64,000 bases of DNA, taken from positions 55,933-119,932 of the forward strand of contig NZ_JASBRI010000028.1 in NCBI RefSeq assembly GCF_030149515.1, written 5' to 3'. Made by a program: the position numbers and the translations under genes. The notes under the pieces are model-generated. The model saw nothing but the letters and a program-made list of their open reading frames with translations. It ran no database searches and was not told the DNA's origin. Of the stretch, positions 8,460-16,724 are shown one piece after another (position 1 is the stretch's first letter; every line of letters starts with the position of its first letter). This DNA comes from Maricaulis sp. (lineage in GTDB: Bacteria; Pseudomonadota; Alphaproteobacteria; Caulobacterales; Maricaulaceae).

Positions 8460-9254
8460 ATGATCCCCGACAATCCGCGCATCCTTCTCACCAATGACGA
8501 CGGCATCCGCGCCCACGGCCTGAAAGTGCTGGAGAGGATCGCGCGGCAATTGTCCGATGATGTGTGGGTCGTGGCACCGGCGGAGGAGCAATCGGGCGCC
8601 GGACGCTCGCTGACACTGCACTCGCCGCTCCGGGTCCGGAAATTCGACGAGCGCAAGTTCTCCATCACCGGCACGCCGACCGATTGCGTTCTGATGGGCG
8701 TGCAGGACCTCATCCCCGGCAAGAAGCCCGACCTTGTGCTCTCGGGCGTCAATCGCGGTCAGAATATCGCCGAGGACGTGACCTTTTCCGGTACCGTCGC
8801 CGGCGCGATGCAGGGCATGCAGCTGGGCATCCCGTCCGCCGCCCTGTCCCAGGCCTACGGGTTCGGAAAGGATGATCCGATCGAGTGGGAAACGGCCGAG
8901 CTCTACGGTGCCCCGATCCTGCGCCGCCTGTTCGACCTGAAATGGCCCGAGGACGTGCTGATCAACATCAATTTCCCGGACCGCAAGCCGGAGGATGTCA
9001 CCGAGGTCGAAGTCACCCGCCAGGGCCGGCGCGACCAGCACATCCTGCACGCCGAACACCGCACCGATCCACGCGGAGTGGATTATTACTGGCTGGCATT
9101 CAAGGGCATCCTGTCCAATCCGCCCGAGGGTGTGGACCTGAAGGCCATCTATGAGGGCAAGATTTCCGTCACCCCCCTTCACATGGACCTCACCCACGGC
9201 GAAACTCTGGGCAATCTGAAACGCATGCTGGGCGGCGTCCCGCCCAAGCAATGA
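8460..9254 (+). CDS. surE: 5'/3'-nucleotidase SurE
   Basis: 264 residues. SurE is a metal-dependent nucleotidase/exopolyphosphatase linked to stationary-phase survival. The metal-binding N-terminus ILLTNDDGI has the Asp pair at 13-14; [11 protein letters not shown] carries the conserved Ser, and LSGVNRGQN the Asn. I chose the ATG at 8460, which gives the canonical N-terminus. pcm follows 13 bp later; surE-pcm is a classical pair. Confidence 0.95.
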   Translation: MIPDNPRILLTNDDGIRAHGLKVLERIARQLSDDVWVVAPAEEQSGAGRSLTLHSPLRVRKFDERKFSITGTPTDCVLMGVQDLIPGKKPDLVLSGVNRGQNIAEDVTFSGTVAGAMQGMQLGIPSAALSQAYGFGKDDPIEWETAELYGAPILRRLFDLKWPEDVLININFPDRKPEDVTEVEVTRQGRRDQHILHAEHRTDPRGVDYYWLAFKGILSNPPEGVDLKAIYEGKISVTPLHMDLTHGETLGNLKRMLGGVPPKQ

Positions 9255-9267
9255 GAAAGCCAAGGCG

Positions 9268-9909
9268 ATGAAACTCCCCGACCCGCGCATGATCCAGCTC
9301 GTTATGAGCCTGCGCGGCGGCGGTGTGACCGATGCGAAGGTGATGGGCGCCATCGAGCGCACGCCGCGTCACCTCTTCGTGCCACAGCGCTTCGGTGACC
9401 AGGCCTATGACGACCGCGCCCTGCCGATCGATTGCGGCCAGACCATCTCCCAGCCCCTGATCGTCGCCCTCATGACGCAGGCGCTGAAACTGGACGATCG
9501 TTGCAAGGTGCTCGAGATCGGTACCGGCTCCGGCTATCAGGCTGCTGTGCTCGCCCGGCTGGCGCGGCGGGTCTATACGGTTGAGCGCTATCGTACCCTG
9601 GCCAAGGAGGCGGAGGACCGCTTTCACGCGCTGCGCCTGACCAATATCGTCGCCCGGATCGGTGACGGCACGCAGGGCTGGCCGGAACAGGCGCCGTTCG
9701 ACCGCATTATCCTCACGGCTTCCGCGCCGCAGCGTCCGGATGCAATCCTGGAACAGCTCAAGGAGGGCGGCATCGCCGTCGCTCCCGTCGACCGGGGACC
9801 GAAACAGGTGCTCGTGCGTTATATCCGGCAGGGCGGCGAGATATCCGAGACGGACCTTCTGGACGTCCGGTTCGTTCCGCTGGTGAAAGGCGAGGCCAGG
9901 GCGCTCTGA
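9268..9909 (+). CDS. pcm: protein-L-isoaspartate O-methyltransferase
   Basis: 213 residues. It uses S-adenosylmethionine to methylate isoaspartyl residues and start repair of aged proteins. The substrate-proximal motif DCGQTISQPLIVALM and the SAM-binding motif VLEIGTGSGYQAAVLARL are both intact. The order surE-pcm-(small gene)-nlpD-like parallels surE-pcm-nlpD of enterobacteria. Confidence 0.95.
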   Translation: MKLPDPRMIQLVMSLRGGGVTDAKVMGAIERTPRHLFVPQRFGDQAYDDRALPIDCGQTISQPLIVALMTQALKLDDRCKVLEIGTGSGYQAAVLARLARRVYTVERYRTLAKEAEDRFHALRLTNIVARIGDGTQGWPEQAPFDRIILTASAPQRPDAILEQLKEGGIAVAPVDRGPKQVLVRYIRQGGEISETDLLDVRFVPLVKGEARAL

Positions 9910-9946
9910 CTGTCATGCGGACGGTGTTGCGTGCTAATCTGCGGCC

Positions 9947-10330
9947 ATGGCGATCACACTTGAAATGCTGGATACGCCAGGCTTGGTGAAACTAGTGATC
10001 ACCGGGCAGGCGAGCCGCATCGATCATGTCGTTCACATCAACCGGCTTGACGGAATGATCCGTTCCGGCCGGATGCGGGCCCTCCTGGTCGATGCGAGTG
10101 CGGCCGAACTTCTCGGCAAGGACAGTTTCTCGCACGAAGTCTGGGACGCATTGTTCACCGTGATCCGCGATATGCCGTTTGCCTACCTGCCGCCCAAGGG
10201 ACACGAAACGCCCGAGCGGCGGGCCATGATCGACACGCTGGTCCGTGAATGGGACGGCCGCTACCGCGAATTCGACTCCTGCGATGCCGCGCTGGCCTGG
10301 TGCCGCGACATGCTCAGTGCGGGAGAATGA
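9947..10330 (+). CDS. hypothetical protein, possibly STAS-like
   Basis: 127 residues, no signal peptide or membrane segment. The alternation of a short strand (VKLVITG), a helix, a buried strand (MRALLVDAS) and an amphipathic C-terminal helix ending in DAALAWCRDML resembles small STAS/SpoIIAA-like proteins, but no diagnostic motif is present and I do not assign a function. It lies 37 bp after pcm on the same strand and is probably co-transcribed. Confidence 0.6.
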   Translation: MAITLEMLDTPGLVKLVITGQASRIDHVVHINRLDGMIRSGRMRALLVDASAAELLGKDSFSHEVWDALFTVIRDMPFAYLPPKGHETPERRAMIDTLVREWDGRYREFDSCDAALAWCRDMLSAGE

Positions 10331-10495
10331 ACCAGACTGCCCGGGTAGTTTCTTTGTCCCGGCGCTGGACGTCATCGCCTGTGCATCATTTAATATCGCA
10401 CCGGGTCCGCATCCGGCAGCGCATGGCTAACCGGCGGTTAAGCCTTGGTATGGCTTGATGCAGCTCGATTTGTCGGCCGGAGTGCGTTGCCAGCG

Positions 10496-11422
10496 ATGCG
10501 TGTGCCTACCCTGATCTGTCTCATAGCGGCTTTGAGCGCCGGCCTTGCGGCCTGCGCCTCGACGCCGCGCGAGCCGGCCCGGGTGGAAAACCGCTATCCC
10601 GGTGCGAACGTATCGGGCTCAAGCAGTCCGTCGCGGATCTCCCGCATGGATTGCGGCAACAGCTATACGGTCCGCCGCGGCGACACCCTCTCCGAGATCG
10701 CCGTACGCTGTGGTGTGGACATGGAAGAGCTGGCCTCGGCCAATTCGCTCTACCGGCCCTATGCGCTGAATGTGGGCCAGGTGCTTTCGATGCCGCGGCC
10801 GCCGGTGCATGTGGTCCAGCGTGGCGAAAATCTCTATCGCATCGGGCTGCGCTACGACGTGCCCTTCCAGCAGCTGGCGGCCCACAACGGCATTCGCCCG
10901 CCATACAATCTGGAAGTCGGTCAGCAGATCCGGCTGCCGCAGGGTGCGACCGTGGTCAATCTCGCCAGCCGCGACACGAGTGCGGGATCCGCTTCCACCT
11001 CGCGCGCGCCCACCCGCGAAACCTCGCCGCCACCTGCCCAGGCCGGGGCGCCCCGGTTCGACTGGCCGGTTCGCGGTGCCGTTCTGTCCAGTTTCGGCCG
11101 CAAGCCCGATGGCGGCCGCAATGACGGTATCAATATCGAAGCGCGGACCGGCGACAGTGTCCGGGCAGCTGCGCCGGGCCAGGTCGTCTATGCCGGCAGC
11201 GAATTGGCGGGCTATGGACAGCTCGTCCTCATCCGCCATACCGGCGGTTTCGTGACAGCCTACGCCCACAATTCCCGCCTCATGGTGCGCGAGGGCGACC
11301 AGGTGAGCCAGGGCCAGATGATCGCCGAAGCCGGTTCCAGCGGCTCGGTCGACCGTCCGCAGGTCCATTTCGAGATCCGCAACGGCGTCAATCCCGTCGA
11401 CCCGATGAGCTATCTGCGCTGA
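10496..11422 (+). CDS. nlpD: NlpD-like lipoprotein, two LysM domains and a degenerate LytM/M23 domain
   Basis: 308 residues. A lipoprotein signal ends in the lipobox LAAC (Cys20). LysM1 is at about 55-99 (YTVRRGDTLSEIA) and LysM2 at about 103-148 (HVVQRGENLYRIG). The LytM fold covers about 200-300. The zinc-site positions are degenerate: the H-x-G-x-D element reads N-D-G-I-N (209-213) and the terminal H-x-H reads Q-V-H (289-291), while YAH (256-258) is kept. Like E. coli NlpD/EnvC it should therefore bind peptidoglycan and activate an amidase instead of cutting itself. The start at 10496 is the one that exposes the lipobox. Position after surE-pcm fits nlpD. Confidence 0.88.
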   Translation: MRVPTLICLIAALSAGLAACASTPREPARVENRYPGANVSGSSSPSRISRMDCGNSYTVRRGDTLSEIAVRCGVDMEELASANSLYRPYALNVGQVLSMPRPPVHVVQRGENLYRIGLRYDVPFQQLAAHNGIRPPYNLEVGQQIRLPQGATVVNLASRDTSAGSASTSRAPTRETSPPPAQAGAPRFDWPVRGAVLSSFGRKPDGGRNDGINIEARTGDSVRAAAPGQVVYAGSELAGYGQLVLIRHTGGFVTAYAHNSRLMVREGDQVSQGQMIAEAGSSGSVDRPQVHFEIRNGVNPVDPMSYLR

Positions 11423-11454
11423 CACGCGGCATGACGCCCAACAGTCAGGCCTTG

Positions 11455-11482
11455 TTGCAACACAGGCCTGCGCCGATATAGT
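11455..11482 (+). promoter_or_regulatory. predicted promoter of yajC-secDF inside a dyad
   Basis: TTGCAA (11455-11460) and TATAGT (11477-11482) are separated by 16 bp, a reasonable sigma-70 promoter 75 bp before yajC. The -35 element lies in the perfect palindrome TGTTGCAACA (11453-11462), itself flanked by inverted CAGGCCT (11446-11452) and AGGCCTG (11464-11470). The dyad could be an operator or the 3' hairpin of the nlpD-like transcript. Confidence 0.45.
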
Positions 11483-11556
11483 CCCGCGCAATTCTTTTTT
11501 GCGGCACGGGCGGCTCGGCTGATCCTGTGCCCCGGCTATTTGGGGTCTCGCTCAAC

Positions 11557-11859
11557 ATGGAAGCTTTTCTCGCCTCTCCGATTCCCATGCTCGTCCTCAT
11601 GGGTCTCGTCTTCTATTTCCTGCTCATCCGCCCGCAGCAGAAGCGGATGAAAGAACACAAGGAAATGGTGGAAGGCCTCAAGCGCGGTGACGAAGTCGTC
11701 ACACAGGGCGGTCTCATCGGCAAGGTGGCAAAGGTCGCCGACGAGGAAGTCACGGTCGAGCTGGCCGACGGCGTGAAGGTGCGCGTGGTGCGCCAGACCA
11801 TTGCCTCGGTGCGCGGCCGTCCCGAGCCGAAGCCGGCCAACGACGCCAAGTCCGACTGA
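11557..11859 (+). CDS. yajC: preprotein translocase subunit YajC
   Basis: 100 residues. YajC associates with SecDF at the Sec translocon. One membrane helix (about 8-26, PMLVLMGLVFYFLLIRPQQKR) is followed by the conserved soluble part GDEVVTQGGLIGKV. An in-frame GTG at 11527 is possible, but the ATG at 11557 gives the usual N-terminus. secD follows after 32 bp and secF 15 bp later, the standard operon. Confidence 0.95.
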   Translation: MEAFLASPIPMLVLMGLVFYFLLIRPQQKRMKEHKEMVEGLKRGDEVVTQGGLIGKVAKVADEEVTVELADGVKVRVVRQTIASVRGRPEPKPANDAKSD

Positions 11860-11891
11860 TCTTTCGACCGTAGCTGAAAGGCCGCGCTGCC

Positions 11892-13544
11892 ATGCTGTAT
11901 TTCGGGCGCTGGAAACTGCTCGCCATTTTCGTGGTCATTCTGGCCGGGGTGCTCTATTCGCTGCCCAATTTCGTGCCGGAAGACGTGCGCTACGAGATCG
12001 ACGAGGCGGCCGGTACAAGCGAGCCGCGCGGCATTTGGCGCTTTATTCCCTCGAGCACCGTCAATCTCGGCCTGGACCTCCAGGGCGGTTCCCACATCGC
12101 CTTCCAGGTCGACATGGACGAGGTACGCACGGCCCAGCTGGAGGGCCTGGCTGCGGATGCGCGCCAGACCCTGCGCAATGAACAGCTTCTGCCGCGTTCG
12201 GTCGCCGTGATCGGCGAAGAGGTTGTGGTGCTGTTGATCCGCGAGGAGCAGCGCGATCAGGCCTTCGAGAGCCTGCGCCAGCTCAACGGGCCCGTCACCA
12301 CGGTTTCGGGTCAGCCCGGCCTGGCCCAGATGTACGACATGCGCCGTGATCCGGACGATCCCGGCGCCATTCGTATCGGTGTGACAGACGAACAGTTCGA
12401 GGCGATCAAGGAACGTACGCTGCGCCAGTCAATCACCGTGATCCGGCGCCGGATTGACGGTCTGGGCACGACAGACCCGACCATCGCCCGGTCCGGCGAT
12501 GACCGTATTCTGGTGCAGGTGCCCGGCGCGGAAGACCCGCAGCAGATCATCGACCTGGTTGGCACCCAGGCCGCGCTCAGTTTCCATCTCGTCGACAATA
12601 CGGTTGACCCGGGCCCCAACGGTCAGGCACGCGTGCCGCCTGGACGGACGATCTATCCCGTCGCCAATACCCAGCCTGTGCAGTACCTCGCGGTCGAGAC
12701 ACGGCAATTGCTGACCGGTGAAAACCTGACCAGTGCCAATGTGACCACGCATCCCAGCTATACCGGCCCGGTGGTCGGTTTCAGGCTGGATACGCAGGGC
12801 GCGCTGGTCTTCGGGGACATCACCACGAACAATCGCGGCCGCCAGTTTGCCATTGTTCTGGACGACGAGATCATTACCGCGCCGCGCATCAACGAGCCCA
12901 TCCTGGGCGGTTCGGGTGTCATCGGCGGCGGATATACCTACGACACCGCATCCCAGCTGGTCATCCTGCTCAACGCCGGCGCCTTGCCCGCGACGCTGAC
13001 GCCGGTCGAGCAGTACACCATTTCGGCCAGTCTCGGCCGGGACCAGATCGAGAGCGGCAAGCTGGCGATCATGATCGGCTTTGCTGCCGTGATCGTGTTC
13101 ATGGTCGTCGCCTACGGGGTCTTCGGCGTATTCTCGGTGACCGCACTGCTCGTCAATGTAGTGCTGATCCTGGGTGGCCTGTCGGGCCTGGGGATGACGC
13201 TGACCCTGCCGGGCATTGCCGGTATCATCCTGACGATCGGTATGGCGGTGGACGCCAATGTGCTGATCTTCGAGCGCATCCGGGAAGAAGTCCAGCACGG
13301 CCGAACCCCGGCGAATGCGCTGCAGGCGGGTTACGAGCGCGCCCTGGCGGCCATCCTCGACGCCAATATCACGACCTTCATCGCTGCGGCCGTGCTGTTC
13401 ATGCTCGGTGCCGGCCCCGTGCGCGGTTTTGCCGTGACGCTGGGTATCGGCATCGTCACGTCGGTGTTCACGGCCTTCGTCTTCTCGCGCCTCCTGGCGG
13501 TGCTGTGGCTGCGCGGCTTCAAGCCCAAACAGCTGCCGATTTAG
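11892..13544 (+). CDS. secD: protein translocase subunit SecD
   Basis: 550 residues, RND-type partner of the Sec channel that uses the proton gradient to pull exported proteins out. One N-terminal helix (about 8-24), a long periplasmic domain starting at NLGLDLQGGSHIAFQV, then five C-terminal helices with the conserved GMAVDANVLIFERIREE motif near 455-472. Full length for the family. Confidence 0.97.
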   Translation: MLYFGRWKLLAIFVVILAGVLYSLPNFVPEDVRYEIDEAAGTSEPRGIWRFIPSSTVNLGLDLQGGSHIAFQVDMDEVRTAQLEGLAADARQTLRNEQLLPRSVAVIGEEVVVLLIREEQRDQAFESLRQLNGPVTTVSGQPGLAQMYDMRRDPDDPGAIRIGVTDEQFEAIKERTLRQSITVIRRRIDGLGTTDPTIARSGDDRILVQVPGAEDPQQIIDLVGTQAALSFHLVDNTVDPGPNGQARVPPGRTIYPVANTQPVQYLAVETRQLLTGENLTSANVTTHPSYTGPVVGFRLDTQGALVFGDITTNNRGRQFAIVLDDEIITAPRINEPILGGSGVIGGGYTYDTASQLVILLNAGALPATLTPVEQYTISASLGRDQIESGKLAIMIGFAAVIVFMVVAYGVFGVFSVTALLVNVVLILGGLSGLGMTLTLPGIAGIILTIGMAVDANVLIFERIREEVQHGRTPANALQAGYERALAAILDANITTFIAAAVLFMLGAGPVRGFAVTLGIGIVTSVFTAFVFSRLLAVLWLRGFKPKQLPI

Positions 13545-13559
13545 GGGGAGGGACACGCC

Positions 13560-14507
13560 ATGACTTTCGCACTTATAAAATACCTGCCGACCACGGCGAA
13601 CGTACCCTTCATCCGCGGTCGCATGATCGCGCTGGGTTTCTCGGCGCTCCTGATCGCCTTTTCCCTGTTCGAATTTGCCTCGGTCGGGATCAATTTCGGC
13701 ATCGATTTCCGTGGTGGTATCCAGACCGAGGTGGAAACCGGCGCGGAGACCACGACCGAAGATCTCCGCACAGTTGCCGCTGCCCTCAATCTGGGCGAAC
13801 CGCGCATTCAGGAAGCGGGCAATCAGCTCCAGGAGAGCCGGACCTTCTTTGTTTCCCTGCCCCTGCAACCGGGAGAGGGCAATGAAGCGGAACTTGCCAA
13901 CCAGGCGGCCCGTGAGGCGTTGGAGGCGGCGCTGACGGAGAATTTCGCCGATCTGACCGTGCGCGGCACCACCGTTATCGGCGGTGCAGTCTCGCAGGAA
14001 TTGGTGGTGACCGGTTTCACGGCCATTGGCGTCGCGCTCTTTCTGATGCTGATCTACATCTGGTTCCGCTTCGAATGGCAGTATTCCCTGGGCGCCATTG
14101 TCGCCCTGATCCATGACGTCATTCTGACTGTGGGCATGTTCTCGGTCACCCAGATGACGTTCGACCTGGCGACGGTCGCCGCGATCCTGACCATTGTCGG
14201 CTATTCCATGAACGATACCGTCGTCGTGTATGATCGCATTCGCGAAAATCTGCGCAAATACAAGAAGATGCCGCTTTCCGAAGTGCTGAACCTGTCGATC
14301 AACGACACGCTGTCGCGCACCATCCTGACCTCGCTGACCACGCTGGCTGCGCTGATCTCGCTCTACATGATCGGCGGCGCCTCTCTGGAAGGTTTCGCCT
14401 TCGCCATGATCTGGGGCGTCCTGATCGGGACCTACTCCTCCATCTTCGTGGCGGCACCTATCCTTCTCTTCACCGAGGTGCAGCGCGAAGGCACTCAGCC
14501 CAGCTAG
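13560..14507 (+). CDS. secF: protein translocase subunit SecF
   Basis: 315 residues, six-helix partner of SecD. Signatures are GINFGIDFRGGIQTEVE near the N-terminus, and GYSMNDTVVVYDRIRENLR with the membrane-embedded Asp used in proton coupling. A strong ribosome binding site (GGGGGAGGG) lies just upstream of the ATG at 13560. It closes the yajC-secD-secF operon. Confidence 0.97.
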   Translation: MTFALIKYLPTTANVPFIRGRMIALGFSALLIAFSLFEFASVGINFGIDFRGGIQTEVETGAETTTEDLRTVAAALNLGEPRIQEAGNQLQESRTFFVSLPLQPGEGNEAELANQAAREALEAALTENFADLTVRGTTVIGGAVSQELVVTGFTAIGVALFLMLIYIWFRFEWQYSLGAIVALIHDVILTVGMFSVTQMTFDLATVAAILTIVGYSMNDTVVVYDRIRENLRKYKKMPLSEVLNLSINDTLSRTILTSLTTLAALISLYMIGGASLEGFAFAMIWGVLIGTYSSIFVAAPILLFTEVQREGTQPS

Positions 14508-14558
14508 ACAACCAGGGAACGAAGCCCCCTATCCTGAAACGCGAATTCCTGTAATTTT

Positions 14559-14592
14559 CCCCTGTGTAACAGAATCAAGCTGAACACAGGGG
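14559..14592 (+). promoter_or_regulatory. hairpin overlapping the ribosome binding site of the PuuD-like gene
   Basis: CCCCTGTGT (14559-14567) pairs perfectly with ACACAGGGG (14584-14592) across a 16-base loop. The right arm runs directly into AGGG, so the Shine-Dalgarno GGAGGG (14591-14596), five bases before the ATG at 14602, is partly inside the stem. In the mRNA this would limit ribosome access. A similar layout precedes the serine hydrolase start at 16645. Confidence 0.55.
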
Positions 14593-14601
14593 AGGGAATT
14601 C

Positions 14602-15210
14602 ATGGCTGGAGTTCTGACTAATCTGCGCACGACGGTGATCGTGTCGCTTCTGCTCGCCGTGATTTATCTGGCGGCCTACGTACTTTCCGGGGCGATCACC
14701 GTCGGCCCGGCCTTCTGGCAGGCCCTGGCGCGCTGGACGCATGTCGTCTCGGGTATCATGTGGATCGGCCTGCTCTGGTATTTCAACTTTGTGCAGATCC
14801 CGAACATGCCGAACATCCCGGACGAGCAGAAACCGGCCATCGGCAAGGTGATCGCGCCGGCCGCGCTGTTCTGGTTCCGCTGGGGGGCGGCCTTCACCGT
14901 TCTCACCGGTCTGATCGTGGCCGGCCTGCGCGGCTATTCGCTGGAAGTCCTGTCGCTTGGGCTCCTGGCCGACACCTACACGCCGCAATATTCCTTCATC
15001 GGGATCGGCATGTGGCTGGCCATTATCATGGCGGCGAATGTCTGGTTCGTGATCTGGCCGAAGCAGAAAATCGCCCTGGGCATTGTCGAGGCGGACGCCG
15101 ATGCCAAGCCGGCTGCGGCGCGTACGGCCATGCTGTTCTCGCGCACCAATACGCTGCTGTCCTTGCCCATGCTGATCGCGATGGCGATGGCACAGACCGT
15201 ATTCGGCTGA
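14602..15210 (+). CDS. urate hydroxylase PuuD-like membrane protein
   Basis: 202 residues, five hydrophobic helices. The segment WTHVVSGIMWIGLLWYFNFVQIP (about 45-67) is the hallmark of the DUF989/PuuD membrane domain. True PuuD urate oxidases carry an additional C-terminal cytochrome c domain; this protein ends after the membrane domain and has no CXXCH, and no purine-degradation gene lies nearby, so urate oxidation is not supported. The function is open. The start is fixed by the ribosome binding site GGAGGG. A strong hairpin follows the stop. Confidence 0.75.
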   Translation: MAGVLTNLRTTVIVSLLLAVIYLAAYVLSGAITVGPAFWQALARWTHVVSGIMWIGLLWYFNFVQIPNMPNIPDEQKPAIGKVIAPAALFWFRWGAAFTVLTGLIVAGLRGYSLEVLSLGLLADTYTPQYSFIGIGMWLAIIMAANVWFVIWPKQKIALGIVEADADAKPAAARTAMLFSRTNTLLSLPMLIAMAMAQTVFG

Positions 15211-15234
15211 CCCTCCGAACAGGTCCGACAACAA

Positions 15235-15262
15235 GCAGGGCCCGCTATCCGGCGGGCCCTGC
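15235..15262 (+). terminator. GC-rich hairpin after the PuuD-like gene
   Basis: Perfect 11 bp arms GCAGGGCCCGC (15235-15245) and GCGGGCCCTGC (15252-15262) with a 6-base loop, 25 bp after the stop. There is no T-run, so it may act as a Rho-assisted terminator or 3' stabiliser. Confidence 0.5.
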
Positions 15263-15376
15263 GACATGTCTGGGGGAACATGTGAGCCAGACGGGCAAGC
15301 GAACAGGGAGGGGCGCCCGTCTGTATAAAATGGAACGGCGGGGCCGGCACTTTCCGTCGCACCCGCCGCCGCTTTT

Positions 15377-16645
15377 TCAGTCGAAGGCGAAGCTGGCGTA
15401 GACCAGCGGACGAAAGACTGCGCCGGTGCGTGGATCGGGCCGGTGCTGAGAGGGCTGGATCTGGGTCAGGGCAACGGCGCTGACCCCGGTGGCCGGGCTG
15501 ACGAAGAAATCCGTGTCGAAATATCCGCCCCAGCTGAAATCGCCGACAACACCGCGGGCTTGTTGGCCGTTCGCTGGTGCCAGGACCACATCGCCGCCAT
15601 AGGCATAGGCCCGGCCCTCCCAGGCTTCACCGAGCTGTTCGGGCGTCGTATGGGGCCGCATCATCAACTCGACGGTCCCGGTTTCGAGAATACGCACTTC
15701 GCCCAGTGCGCCGCCATTGGCCAGCATCATCGCGAACCGGGCATAGTCGCGCGCCGTGGAGACCAGGCCGGCACCGCCGGATGCCCAGTCGGGCATGAAC
15801 GCCTCGGGGTATTCCGTAAGGCTGCCATCCCCGGTGTGCACGTAGAGAGGGGACATCTCATCCTCGGAAAAGTCGACATCCTCGAAGAAGAATCCGGTCG
15901 ACGTCATGCCGAGGGGCTCGAAGATTTCGGTTTCCAGATAATCCTCGAAGGCCATGCCCGAGGCCGCCTGCACGACCGCGCCGAGCACATCATTGGCATA
16001 GGAATAGATCCAGCGTTCACCCGGATCGGTATAAAGCGGGAGCGCCGCGAGCTGCTCCATGCGGGCATTCAGATCGCCTTCGCCGGAATAGAGCGAGTTG
16101 TCGATATAGAGCCGGCCGAGATCGGTTTCTCCATCGAAGATATAGCCCAGTCCCGCCGTATGGGTGAGCAGATGGTGCACGGTCATCGCCGTGTCCGGCT
16201 CGCGGGTCTGGATCTCGCTCGCCTCGTTGGCCATGGGGCTGACCGCGACGCGAACGTTGGCAAAGGCCGGAATATAGTCGCCAACAGGATCGTGTGGCGA
16301 AATGCGGCCGTCCTCGATCAGCGTCATCACGGCCACGGCGGTAACCGGTTTGGACATGGAAGCGATGCGCACCGGGCTGTCCACGGTGAATGCGTCGCCG
16401 GTCTCGATGTCGATCACACCGGCCTCGGCGATATACGCCACGTCCTCGCCTCGCGTGACGATGGCCGCATAGCCGGGACGGACGCCGTCTGCGACAAGAG
16501 CTTCGAAACGCGCATCGATCGCATCCAGCGCGGCTGGATCGAAGCCAAGTGCGCGCGGGTCGTCGACCGATTCGAGCGATTGGGCAAAGGCAGGCAGGCC
16601 GGTGGCGGCAAACGCCAGGACGGCCACAACGGAACGGTACGCCAT
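15377..16645 (-). CDS. secreted serine hydrolase, beta-lactamase/esterase fold (PF00144 type)
   Basis: 422 residues with a signal peptide (about 1-21, cleavage after AFA). The catalytic SMSK tetrad (S-x-x-K) and the YAN motif (in YSYAND) of class C-like serine hydrolases are intact, and the tail WGGYFDTDFFVSP occupies the position of the third (HTG/KTG) motif. Such proteins hydrolyse esters or amides in the periplasm; many are esterases rather than resistance enzymes. It is downstream of sodB on the same strand (79 bp). Its ribosome binding site lies in a hairpin (16652-16680). Confidence 0.85.
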   Translation of the reverse strand: MAYRSVVAVLAFAATGLPAFAQSLESVDDPRALGFDPAALDAIDARFEALVADGVRPGYAAIVTRGEDVAYIAEAGVIDIETGDAFTVDSPVRIASMSKPVTAVAVMTLIEDGRISPHDPVGDYIPAFANVRVAVSPMANEASEIQTREPDTAMTVHHLLTHTAGLGYIFDGETDLGRLYIDNSLYSGEGDLNARMEQLAALPLYTDPGERWIYSYANDVLGAVVQAASGMAFEDYLETEIFEPLGMTSTGFFFEDVDFSEDEMSPLYVHTGDGSLTEYPEAFMPDWASGGAGLVSTARDYARFAMMLANGGALGEVRILETGTVELMMRPHTTPEQLGEAWEGRAYAYGGDVVLAPANGQQARGVVGDFSWGGYFDTDFFVSPATGVSAVALTQIQPSQHRPDPRTGAVFRPLVYASFAFD

Positions 16646-16651
16646 GAATCT

Positions 16652-16680
16652 CCCCTCGGGATTTGTTATCGACCGAGGGG
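16652..16680 (-). promoter_or_regulatory. hairpin covering the ribosome binding site of the serine hydrolase
   Basis: On the minus strand CCCCTCGG (16680-16673) pairs with CCGAGGGG (16659-16652) over a 13-base loop. The right arm forms the Shine-Dalgarno GAGGGGAGA that ends five bases before the ATG at 16645. Architecture matches the element at 14559-14592: left arm CCCCT or CCCCTC, right arm ending AGGGG, then AG..ATTCATG. Confidence 0.5.
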
Positions 16681-16690
16681 GAGGTTAGGG

Positions 16691-16715
16691 CGGGCTCGCG
16701 CACTTGGCGAGCCCG
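16691..16715 (-). terminator. hairpin after sodB
   Basis: CGGGCTCGC (16691-16699) and GCGAGCCCG (16707-16715) form a perfect 9 bp stem with a 7-base loop, 9 bp beyond the sodB stop on the minus strand. No T-run follows, so termination may be partial with read-through into the serine hydrolase. Confidence 0.45.
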
Positions 16716-16724
16716 GAGCCAGGC

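Noticed and set aside
10378..10440. CtrA-type binding sites (TTAA-N7-TTAA) near TTAA occurrences
   Set aside because: I looked at the TTAA sites here and at 17430, 44632 and 56931 and found no second half-site at the right spacing.
14602..15210. Assignment as a urate oxidase PuuD
   Set aside because: The cytochrome c domain is missing and there are no purine catabolic genes nearby, so only family resemblance is claimed.
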